Assembly (NCBI RefSeq): GCF_030817535.1 | Contig: NZ_JAUSZL010000002.1 | Coordinates: 806,001-870,000, forward strand | Source: Streptomyces sp. V3I8 | GTDB lineage: Bacteria > Actinomycetota > Actinomycetes > Streptomycetales > Streptomycetaceae | Reading direction: 5' to 3' | Length of the DNA stretch: 64,000 bases | In this document: positions 6,877-14,666 of the stretch, piece after piece | Layout of the letters: every line of letters begins with the position of its first letter | How positions within the stretch are numbered: the stretch's first letter is position 1 | Notes under the pieces: model-generated | Database searches by the model: none | Told to the model about the DNA's origin: nothing | What the model saw: only the letters and a program-made list of their open reading frames with translations | Made by a program: the position numbers and the translations under genes

Positions 6877-9744
6877 ATGACGTCCGCGTACCCGCCGAAC
6901 CACCCGTATCAGCAGCAGGAACAGGAACAGCCCGCCGCCGGTGCGGGCGACTACGTGCTGGCCGCTCTCGGCGGCCTGGGCACCCCCGTCGACGGCTCGG
7001 GCCCGACCCGCCTCGACCTCGAAGGACCGCACGTCCTGTGGCTCGTCGCGGCCGGCGCCATGGACCTGTTCGCCGTCGACGCCGACCGGCAGGGCCCCTG
7101 GCACCACCTCGGCCGGCTGGAGGCGGGCACGCTGCTGCTCGGCCCGGTCGCGGGGCCCCGGCACACGCTCGTCGGCAGGCCGCTGCGCGCGTGCGTCCTG
7201 CGCCGCGTCGGGCTGCGCGAGCTGTACCGGCCGCCGCAGACCGAGACGTGGACGTACGACGCGTACGGCAACCCCCAGTACGTGCCCCCCGCCACCAGCC
7301 CGCTGGAGTACGCCCTCTCCCTCGGAACCGGCCGGGGCCTGGCCGTCCTGTTCGAGGCGCCCCTCGCCACCGGGCACGGCGCGGCGCCGACGGACGACGA
7401 CGTCCTGTGGACGCAGGTGCCGCCCGGCAGTGTGCGGTACGGCTCCCTGTACGGCGCCGAGGCCGCGGCCGACCTGCTGGTGGACCCGGCGCTGTGGCGG
7501 GCGATGGCCGACCGGCAGTACCGCCTGCTGACCACGCTCGACCGCTGGATCGAGCAGCTGGAGCGCGCCCACGAGACCCGGACGGCCGCGGGCATCGAGG
7601 CGGGCGAGGCGGTCCGCGTCCGGGCCGACCGGACCCTGCTGGCCTCCGTCTCCGGGCGCCCGGGACGGGACACCGGTGCGGCCGGCGCCGATGCCACGTA
7701 CGCGGCGTGCAGGCTCGTCGCCCGCGCGGCCGGGATCACGCTCGCCGACCCCGCGAAGGGCGGTGCGCGGAGCGACCGGCTCGACCCGGTGGAGCGGATC
7801 GCGCTCGCCTCCCGGGTCCGGGCGCGTGCCGTGCGGCTCGACGGGCGCTGGTGGCGCGACGACGTGGGCCCGCTCGTCGGGCACCGGGCCGCGTCGGGTG
7901 CGCCGGTCGCGCTGCTGTGGCGGCGCGGCGGCTATGTGGCGGTGCATCCGTCGAGCGGGCGGGAGACGCCGGTCGAGAAGGTCGGCGCGGCGGAGTTCGA
8001 GCCGCGTGCGGTGATGTTCTACCGGCCGCTGCCCGACCGCGGGCTCACCCCGCTGCGGCTTCTGCGGTTCTGCCTGCGGGGCACCGGCGGGGATCTGCGC
8101 AACCTGGCGCTGAGCGGTCTGGTGACGGTGGCGCTCGGCGCGCTGGTGCCGGTCGCGACCGGCAAGGTGCTGGGCGAGTACGTGCCGAAGGCCCAGCAGA
8201 GCCTGATCGTCCAGATGTGCCTGGCCGTCATGGTCGCCGGCGTGGTGTCGGCGGCGTTCACGCTGATGCAGAACCTGACCGTGCTGCGTCTGGAGGGCCG
8301 TATCGAGGCCACGCTGCAGCCGGCCGTGTGGGACAGGCTGCTGCGGCTGCCGACGGCGTTCTTCACCTCGCGCTCCACGGGCGAACTGGCCGGTGCCGCC
8401 ATGGGCGTCAGCGCCGTCCGCCGCATGATGGCGGGCGTCGGCCCGGTGGTGGTCCAGTCGGTGACGGTCGGCGCGATGAACCTGGCGCTGCTGTTCTGGT
8501 TCAGCGTCCCGATGGCGCTCGCCGCGATCGGGATGCTCGTGGTGATCGCGGGGGTGTTCCTCGGACTCGGGCTGTGGCAGGTGCGTTGGCAGCGCCGGCT
8601 GGTCGTGCTGGGCAACAAGCTGAACAACCAGGCGTTCCAGACCCTGCGCGGGCTGCCCAAACTGCGGGTCGCGGCGGCGGAGAACTACGCGTACGCGGCC
8701 TGGGCGGGCGGGTTCGCGCGCAGCCGCGAGCTCCAGCGGCGGGTGGGCCGGATCAAGAACCTCACGACCGTGCTGGGCGCGGTGTACCTGCCGCTCTGCT
8801 CGCTCATCGTGTTCGTGCTGCTGGCGGGGCCGGCGCGCGGATCGCTGTCGGCGGCCGCCTTCCTGACGTTCAACACCTCGATGACCATGCTGCTGACGTC
8901 GGTCACCCAGCTGACGGGTTCCTTCGTGTCGGTGGTCGCCGCGCTGCCGCTGTTCGAGGAGATCAAGCCGGTTCTCGACGCGGAGCCGGAGGTGCGGGTG
9001 GCGAGCGCGCGTCCCGCCGAGCTGTCCGGCGCCGTCGAGGCGAAGAAGCTGTCCTTCCGGTACACCGACGACGGGCCGCTGGTCCTGGACGACGTGTCCT
9101 TCGCCATCCGGCCCGGCGAGTTCGTGGCCGTCGTCGGTCCCAGCGGCTGCGGCAAGTCCACCCTGCTGCGGCTGCTCATCGGCTTCGACGAGCCGGTCTC
9201 GGGCAGTGTGCTGTACGACGGCCAGGACCTGGCCGCCCTCGACCGGCCCGCCGTGCGCCGCCAGTGCGGTGTGGTGCTCCAGCACGCGCAGCCGTTCAGC
9301 GGCTCGATCCTGGACGTCATCCGCGGGACCGAGCCCTGCACGCCCGAGGAGGCGATGGCCGCCGCGGAGATGGCGGGGCTCGCCGAGGACATCAGGCGTA
9401 TGCCGATGGGGCTGCACACCGTCGTCTCGGGCAGCGACGCGGTCTCCGGCGGCCAGCGGCAGCGGCTGATGATCGCCCAGGCCCTGGTCCGCCGCCCGCG
9501 CATCCTCTTCTTCGACGAGGCGACCAGCGCCCTCGACAACGAGACCCAGCGCACGGTCATCGAGAGCACCCGCGCGCTCCGGGCCACCCGCGTGGTGATC
9601 GCGCACCGTCTGTCCACCGTCATGGACGCGGACCGCGTCATCGTGATGGAGGACGGCCGGATCGCCCAGCAGGGCACGCCCGCACAGCTCCTCGCGGACA
9701 CCGGCGGCCGTCTGCACGAGCTGGTCCGGCGACAGCTGCGCTAG
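6877..9744 (+). CDS. Second NHLM-type ABC transporter (permease-ATPase, no active peptidase)
   Basis: A 955-residue half-transporter starting one base after the previous stop. The first ~380 residues are a soluble region with no C39 catalytic Cys/His; this family usually carries a degenerate cyclic-nucleotide-like domain here. Membrane helices span ~410-690. The ATPase has Walker A GPSGCGKST (~754-762), signature VSGGQ (~857) and Walker B ILFFDEATSALD (~875). In NHLM loci this protein occurs alongside the peptidase transporter and may form a heteromer with it. A Gln-rich stretch at residues 12-19 is unusual. Confidence 0.92.
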   Translation: MTSAYPPNHPYQQQEQEQPAAGAGDYVLAALGGLGTPVDGSGPTRLDLEGPHVLWLVAAGAMDLFAVDADRQGPWHHLGRLEAGTLLLGPVAGPRHTLVGRPLRACVLRRVGLRELYRPPQTETWTYDAYGNPQYVPPATSPLEYALSLGTGRGLAVLFEAPLATGHGAAPTDDDVLWTQVPPGSVRYGSLYGAEAAADLLVDPALWRAMADRQYRLLTTLDRWIEQLERAHETRTAAGIEAGEAVRVRADRTLLASVSGRPGRDTGAAGADATYAACRLVARAAGITLADPAKGGARSDRLDPVERIALASRVRARAVRLDGRWWRDDVGPLVGHRAASGAPVALLWRRGGYVAVHPSSGRETPVEKVGAAEFEPRAVMFYRPLPDRGLTPLRLLRFCLRGTGGDLRNLALSGLVTVALGALVPVATGKVLGEYVPKAQQSLIVQMCLAVMVAGVVSAAFTLMQNLTVLRLEGRIEATLQPAVWDRLLRLPTAFFTSRSTGELAGAAMGVSAVRRMMAGVGPVVVQSVTVGAMNLALLFWFSVPMALAAIGMLVVIAGVFLGLGLWQVRWQRRLVVLGNKLNNQAFQTLRGLPKLRVAAAENYAYAAWAGGFARSRELQRRVGRIKNLTTVLGAVYLPLCSLIVFVLLAGPARGSLSAAAFLTFNTSMTMLLTSVTQLTGSFVSVVAALPLFEEIKPVLDAEPEVRVASARPAELSGAVEAKKLSFRYTDDGPLVLDDVSFAIRPGEFVAVVGPSGCGKSTLLRLLIGFDEPVSGSVLYDGQDLAALDRPAVRRQCGVVLQHAQPFSGSILDVIRGTEPCTPEEAMAAAEMAGLAEDIRRMPMGLHTVVSGSDAVSGGQRQRLMIAQALVRRPRILFFDEATSALDNETQRTVIESTRALRATRVVIAHRLSTVMDADRVIVMEDGRIAQQGTPAQLLADTGGRLHELVRRQLR

Positions 9745-9799
9745 GACCCGGGCCGGGGCGCACGGGTTGACCTGCACGCGTGTGATGTCCCTCTCCTAG

Positions 9800-9858
9800 C
9801 GAAACTTTGTCGTTTCGATGAAAGTGGTCTAGCCTCGAAGGGTACGAAACAGTTTCGT
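9800..9858 (+). promoter_or_regulatory. Promoter of the MFS exporter with two palindromic operators
   Basis: A -35 TTGTCG (9807-9812) and -10 TAGCCT (9830-9835) are 17 bp apart. CGAAAC-N6-GTTTCG (9800-9817) covers the -35. ACGAAAC-A-GTTTCGT (9844-9858) sits at the predicted transcription start. The shared half-site CGAAAC suggests one repressor, most likely TetR- or MarR-type; no such regulator gene is adjacent. Confidence 0.8.
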
Positions 9859-9903
9859 TTACGTACTCCCCGTTCCGAGTGAACTTTCCCTGGAGTGGCT
9901 CTC

Positions 9904-11415
9904 ATGTCCAAGACCCGGACCCTGTCCGAAGGCGCCCGCAAGGGCACCACGGACGCACCCGGCGCGACGGCGCCGGCGGCGAACCGGTGGTGGATCCTCG
10001 CCATCATCGGCATCGCGCAGCTGATGGTCGTGCTGGACGCGACCATCGTGAACATCGCGCTGCCCTCGGCGCAGGCGGACCTCGGATTCACCGACGGCAA
10101 CCGGCAGTGGATCGTCACGGCGTACGCGCTGGCCTTCGCCTCGCTGCTCCTGCTGGGCGGCCGGATAGCCGACCTCTTCGGACGCAAGCCCGCCTTCCTC
10201 ATCGGTGTCGCCGGATTCGCCGGGGCCTCCGTGCTCGGCGGCGCGGCGAACAGCTTCGGGATGCTGGTCGTCGCCCGCGCCCTGCAGGGTGTCTTCGGCG
10301 CGCTCCTCGCGCCCGCCGCGCTCTCGCTGCTGAACACGACGTTCACCGACGCCAAGGAGCGGGCCAAGGCGTTCAGCGTGTACGGCGCGATCGCCGGAGC
10401 CGGCGGCGCGCTCGGGCTGCTGCTCGGCGGTGTGCTCACCGACGCCCTGGACTGGCGCTGGACGCTGTACGTCAACGTCGTCTTCGCCGTCGCCGCCTTC
10501 GTCGGCGGCTGGATCCTGCTGAACAACCACCGTGACGCCGCGAACTCCAGGCTCGACCTGCCGGGCGCGCTGCTGGTCTCCGCCGGTCTCTTCTCCGTGG
10601 TGTACGGCTTCTCCAACGCGGAGACGCACGACTGGGGCTCCGCCCGGACCTGGGGCTTCTTGGTGGCGGGCGGCATCCTCCTGGCGGTGTTCGGCTGGTG
10701 GCAGACCCGTGCCGCGCACCCGCTGCTGCCGATGCGCGTCCTGCTGGACCGCACCCGCGCGGCCTCGTTCATCGCCGTCCTGGTGACCGGCGCCGGCATG
10801 TTCGGTGTCTTCCTCTTCCTCACCTACTACCTGCAGCTGAACCTCGGTTTCAGCCCGACGAAGACCGGTGTGGCCTTCCTGCCGATGATGGCCGCCCTGA
10901 TGGTCATGGCCCAGGTGTCCACCACGGTCCTGGTGCCGCGGATCGGACCGAAGACCGTCATCCCGGCGGGCTTCGTGCTCGCCGCGGTCGCGATGGTCTG
11001 GCTGACCGCCATCGACGTCGACTCCGCCTTCTCGACCGCCGTGCTGCCGCCGCTGCTGTTGATGGGCGCGGGACTCGGCATCGTGATGCCGCCCGCGATG
11101 GCCCTGGCCACGAGCGGGGTGGCGGCACAGGACGCGGGTGTCGCCTCGGCGACGGTCAACACCATGCAGCAGGTCGGCGGTTCCATCGGCACCGCGCTCC
11201 TGAACACGCTCGCCGCGAGCGCCGCGACGAGTTACCTGGTCGGCAGGAACCCGGCCGACAAGCTGGTCCAGGCCCAGGCGTCCATCGAGAGCTACACCAC
11301 CGCCTTCTGGTGGTCGGCCGGGTTCTTCGCGGCGGGTGCGCTGGTCACGTTCCTGCTGTTCCGGCCCGGGGTCCCGGAGCAGGATCCTGACGCCGCGCCG
11401 GTCGTTCACATGTGA
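9904..11415 (+). CDS. MFS drug exporter, DHA2 (14-TM, EmrB/QacA) family
   Basis: A 503-residue proton-driven multidrug exporter of the inner membrane. It shows QLMVVLDATIVNIALPSAQ in helix 1 (family motif D), the loop motif GGRIADLFGRK, and about 14 hydrophobic helices. ATG at 9904 is chosen because GGAG lies 8 bases upstream; a GTG three codons earlier overlaps that site. The operators upstream imply ligand-induced expression, typical for this family. It could also export the neighbouring peptide's competitors or an antibiotic, but nothing in the sequence fixes the substrate. Confidence 0.93.
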   Translation: MSKTRTLSEGARKGTTDAPGATAPAANRWWILAIIGIAQLMVVLDATIVNIALPSAQADLGFTDGNRQWIVTAYALAFASLLLLGGRIADLFGRKPAFLIGVAGFAGASVLGGAANSFGMLVVARALQGVFGALLAPAALSLLNTTFTDAKERAKAFSVYGAIAGAGGALGLLLGGVLTDALDWRWTLYVNVVFAVAAFVGGWILLNNHRDAANSRLDLPGALLVSAGLFSVVYGFSNAETHDWGSARTWGFLVAGGILLAVFGWWQTRAAHPLLPMRVLLDRTRAASFIAVLVTGAGMFGVFLFLTYYLQLNLGFSPTKTGVAFLPMMAALMVMAQVSTTVLVPRIGPKTVIPAGFVLAAVAMVWLTAIDVDSAFSTAVLPPLLLMGAGLGIVMPPAMALATSGVAAQDAGVASATVNTMQQVGGSIGTALLNTLAASAATSYLVGRNPADKLVQAQASIESYTTAFWWSAGFFAAGALVTFLLFRPGVPEQDPDAAPVVHM

Positions 11416-11437
11416 CGCATCCGCGTCGCCGCAAGGC

Positions 11438-11475
11438 CGAGGGGCCGCCGTCTTCAGGGAGACGGCGGCCCCTCG
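11438..11475. terminator. Strong terminator after MFS exporter
   Basis: A perfect 15-bp stem (CGAGGGGCCGCCGTC and its complement) with an 8-nt loop, followed by TTT. It lies between converging genes and may act in both directions. Confidence 0.85.
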
Positions 11476-11518
11476 TTTCCTGCGCGACCCCAGGTGGTGC
11501 TGTCGGGTGCGGCGGCGT

Positions 11519-11551
11519 GAGGGCTGGTCGCGCAGTTCCCCGTGCCCCTCA
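11519..11551 (-). repeat. Copy 2 of the dispersed intergenic repeat
   Basis: Read on the minus strand it contains CACGGGGAACTGCGCGACCA, matching the copies at 1446 and 62283 with minor changes. It touches the end of the MFS gene that stops at 11549. Confidence 0.65.
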
Positions 11552-12826
11552 GAAGCGGGGCTTCGCCCCTGCTCGTGCCATTGGAGGGCGCGGCAGCAGC
11601 GCTGCCGCTGCCGGCGGGATCGCCGCGAGCACCAGCCACGGGACCGCCGGGGGCAGACCCGTGTCCAGGAGGGAGCCGGTGGCCGCGCTGCCGACGAGGA
11701 CGACGAGGCCGGAGACCGAGGACAGGGCGCCCGTGTAGAGGCCGAGCCTGCCGTCCTCGGCGAGGTCGGGCACCCAGGCGCGGGCCGCGGGCGCGATCAG
11801 CATCTGGCCCAGGGTGAGCAGCACGACGTAACCGGCCACAGGCAGGAGCCCCACCGTTCCCGTCCACCCGGCGGGCCGGGCCGCGGCCACGACGGCGAAT
11901 CCGGCCGAGACGAGCAGCAGCCCCGCCACCATGGACCGGCGCAGGCCGAGCCGGTCGCCCGCCCAGCGGGTGAGGGGCAGCTGGGCCGTCACGACCAGCA
12001 GCGAGGAGAGCGCGAACAGCCAGGCCAGCGGTGCCTGCGAGCCCGCCGCCCGCTCCACCTCGACGGGCATCAGCTGGTACAGCTGGTTGTACGCCAGCAG
12101 ATACACGCCGTACGCGCAGCACAGGGCGAGGAAGCCGCGGGTGCGCACCAGGCGCCGGAGTCCGCCGCGGCGGCGGGTGCGGGTCCGGCCGGGGACGTGC
12201 CGCGGCAGCAGCCACGCGTGTCCGGCCAGGACCAGTACGAAGACCCCCGCCCCGGTGAGGCAGACCGCGCGGAAGTCCACGGCCAGCAGCAGCGCGCCGA
12301 CGAGCGGGCCGATGAACGCGCCGGCCTGGCCCGCCACGGTGAACAGGGCCAGCACATGGGTGCGCGGACCCTCCCCGGCCTCCTCCCGGCGCACCGCCTG
12401 CCGGGCCACCTCCGACTCGACGGCGGGTGAGAAGAGCGCGGCGGCGAACCCGGTCAGGAGTACGGCTGGGACGACCTGCCAGGTGGTCCGCGCGTACCCG
12501 AGCCAGCCGAAGCCGGCGATCCGCAGGACGCAGCCGGCGAGCACCACCGGGCGCACCCCGTACCGGTCCGCCAGCGCGCCGCCCACCACGAACAGCCCCT
12601 GCTGGCTGAAGGTCCGCAACCCCAGCACCAGCCCGACCAGCCAGCCCGCCATGCCGATCGCGGTGCCCAGGTGCCCGGCGAGGAAGGGCAGCACCGCGAA
12701 GAAGCCGATGTTGAAGGCGAGCTGGGTGAGGACGAGGAGACGCAGCAGCGGCGAGAGGGACGTGAAGGTTCCCAGGAAGTGGGACGGGTGGGCTCTCCCG
12801 CGGGGGCGTGTCGCCTGTTCAGGCAC
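11549..12826 (-). CDS. MFS transporter
   Basis: A 425-residue, about 12-helix major facilitator. The loop motif GGALADRYGVRP is clear at ~80-92. It is the last gene of a leftward operon. Its GTG start (12826) overlaps the end of the permease gene by 8 bp, so expression should be coupled. MFS exporters paired with family 5 binding-protein importers are known for metallophores (export of the free chelator, import of the metal complex); that role is only a possibility here. Confidence 0.88.
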   Translation of the reverse strand: MPEQATRPRGRAHPSHFLGTFTSLSPLLRLLVLTQLAFNIGFFAVLPFLAGHLGTAIGMAGWLVGLVLGLRTFSQQGLFVVGGALADRYGVRPVVLAGCVLRIAGFGWLGYARTTWQVVPAVLLTGFAAALFSPAVESEVARQAVRREEAGEGPRTHVLALFTVAGQAGAFIGPLVGALLLAVDFRAVCLTGAGVFVLVLAGHAWLLPRHVPGRTRTRRRGGLRRLVRTRGFLALCCAYGVYLLAYNQLYQLMPVEVERAAGSQAPLAWLFALSSLLVVTAQLPLTRWAGDRLGLRRSMVAGLLLVSAGFAVVAAARPAGWTGTVGLLPVAGYVVLLTLGQMLIAPAARAWVPDLAEDGRLGLYTGALSSVSGLVVLVGSAATGSLLDTGLPPAVPWLVLAAIPPAAAALLPRPPMARAGAKPRF

Positions 12827-14651
12827 GTCGCCTCCGCATCCGCGGGGCCCGGGGCCACCGGACCCCGCCGCCGGCCGTGACCGCCACCGCCCCCAGCAGG
12901 GCCAGCGCCGCCGCGGGCGCCAGTGACGCCCACGGGGCCCGTTCCGCGTACGGCTGGTTCTCGGCGAGCAGCAGGCCCCACTCCGGGGACGGCGGCTGCG
13001 CGCCGAGGCCGAGGAAACCGAGGGCCGCGAGGGACAGGGCCACCCCGGGCAGCCGGAGCAGGGCGTGGCGCAGGACCGGGGGCAGGACGGCCGGGAGGAG
13101 TTCGTCGCGCAGCAGTCGCAGCGGGCCCGCGCCCAGGCCCCGGGTGGCCGCGAGGTGGGCGGTGGCCCGTTCCTGGCGGAGCAGGGCCGAGGTGTGGGCC
13201 GCGAGCGGCGTCCAGGCGACGGCGGTCACCGCGAGGGCCGGGGTGGCGGGGCCACCGCCCGCGACCGCGGTGACGAGGAGCGCGGCGAGGACCGGCGGCA
13301 CGGCGTTGACCGTGTCGACCAGCGGTCCGGAGAGCCGCGGCAGCAGTCCCAGCAGTACGCCCAGGACCAGGGCGGCCGCGCTGACGGCGGCGGCCGGGGC
13401 GAGGGTGTCCAGCGCCCCGTGGCCGACCCGGGCCAGCACGTCGCGCCCCAGCGCGTCCGTGCCGAACGGGTGCGCCCGGGAAGGGGACCGGAGCCGGGCC
13501 GTGGTGTCCAGCGCCAGCGGATCGCGGGCGAGGCCCGACACGATGACGGCGAGCAGTGGTCCCCCGTACAGCAGAGGCGCTGTCGTGCGGCGGGACGGTG
13601 CCGGGCGGTGCAGCGAGGGGAGCGCGCCGTCGCGCAGGGCCGGACCGGTCAGGAGGCGCGCCGTGAGCCGGGCGAGGCCGCCGACGGCCGCCGCGAGCAC
13701 GACGAGGGCGAGGGTGCCGGCCTGCAGGACGGGCAGGTCCTGCGCCACCGCGGCCTGCAGGGAGAGCCGTCCCAGGCCCGGGATGTCGAAGACCTGCTCC
13801 ACGGCGACCGCGCCGCCGGTCAGCCCGACGACGAACAGCCCCACGTTCGGCAGCAGTCCCGGTACGCAGCGGCGCAGTGCCCGGCGGGCGACGCTCCGGC
13901 CGTGCGTTCCGCGCGCGGCCGCCGCCAGCGCCCACGGTTCGGCGAAGGCTCCCGGCAGCAGGTCGTCGAGCATCCGGCCGAGCAGCGCGCCCGCGGGCAG
14001 GCCGAGCGAGAGCGCGGGCAGCAGCATCCACCGGGGTCCGTACCAACCGAGGGCGGGCAGCCAGCCGAGCTGCACACCGACGACGGAGGCGAGCACCGAG
14101 GCGGTCAGGAAGTCGGGCAGGGTGGCCAGGACCGCCGAGCCGGTGCCCGCGGAGCGCCGTTCGTCGAGCCGCCCCGCGGCTCCGAGCCACAGGGTGCGGG
14201 CGCACACGGCGGACGCCGTGACCGCGGCGACGGCCAGGGCCGCGCCCATCAGCAGCAGCGAGGTGCCGAGCGCCTGGAGGACGGCGGGCGTGACCTCGGC
14301 GCCGGAGATCCACGACCGGCCGGCGTCACCGTGCAGCAGCCCGCCGAGCCAGTCGCCCAGCAGCCGCACGGGTCCGGCGTCCAGGCCGAGCCCGGCGCGG
14401 ATCGCGTCCAGCACCTCGGGGGTCGGGGCGCGCTCGGCGGACCGCGCCCGGAGGACGGTGAGCGCCGGATCCGTGTGCGAGAGCCAGGGCAGCAGCCCCA
14501 CGCCGCACAGCAGGGCCGCGAGGAGGGCGGCGCGCCAGAGCAGCACCGGCGCCCCGCCCCGCAGGACGGCCCTCGCGGAGGTCCGTACGACGGCCCGTGC
14601 GGGGGTTCGCGCGGGGGTTCGCGCGGGGGTTCGCGCGGCGGTCTTGAGCAC
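12819..14651 (-). CDS. ABC transporter permease, fused DppB-DppC-like
   Basis: A 610-residue inner-membrane protein holding two permease domains that are normally separate. Residues ~25-330 resemble DppB/OppB, with an EAA loop around EPWALAAAARG. Residues ~345-600 resemble DppC/OppC: PFGTDALGRD is the typical DppC motif, followed by a second EAA loop HLAATRGLGAGPL. The N-terminus carries the RTPA repeat. The GTG start at 14651 is 15 bases after the binding-protein stop; a start a few codons later cannot be excluded. No ABC ATPase gene is in the operon, so it must borrow one. Confidence 0.88.
   Translation of the reverse strand: MLKTAARTPARTPARTPARAVVRTSARAVLRGGAPVLLWRAALLAALLCGVGLLPWLSHTDPALTVLRARSAERAPTPEVLDAIRAGLGLDAGPVRLLGDWLGGLLHGDAGRSWISGAEVTPAVLQALGTSLLLMGAALAVAAVTASAVCARTLWLGAAGRLDERRSAGTGSAVLATLPDFLTASVLASVVGVQLGWLPALGWYGPRWMLLPALSLGLPAGALLGRMLDDLLPGAFAEPWALAAAARGTHGRSVARRALRRCVPGLLPNVGLFVVGLTGGAVAVEQVFDIPGLGRLSLQAAVAQDLPVLQAGTLALVVLAAAVGGLARLTARLLTGPALRDGALPSLHRPAPSRRTTAPLLYGGPLLAVIVSGLARDPLALDTTARLRSPSRAHPFGTDALGRDVLARVGHGALDTLAPAAAVSAAALVLGVLLGLLPRLSGPLVDTVNAVPPVLAALLVTAVAGGGPATPALAVTAVAWTPLAAHTSALLRQERATAHLAATRGLGAGPLRLLRDELLPAVLPPVLRHALLRLPGVALSLAALGFLGLGAQPPSPEWGLLLAENQPYAERAPWASLAPAAALALLGAVAVTAGGGVRWPRAPRMRRRRA
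14599..14634 (-). repeat. Three perfect 12-bp tandem repeats in the permease N-terminus
   Basis: Three copies of GCGGGGGTTCGC (plus strand) encode three RTPA units just after the start codon. Slippage would change the cytoplasmic N-terminus in frame, four residues at a time. Confidence 0.9.
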
Positions 14652-14666
14652 GTGTGCGGCCGCCCG

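Noticed and set aside
4500..9777. Long open frames antisense to the transporter genes
   Set aside because: They mirror GC-rich third positions of the transporter genes, are rich in Arg, Gly, His and Pro, and have no ribosome site or recognisable domain.
9821..9840. DasR-like dre site
   Set aside because: AGTGGTCTAG matches one half of the consensus, but the other half (CCTCGA) does not. The TetR-like palindromes explain the region better.
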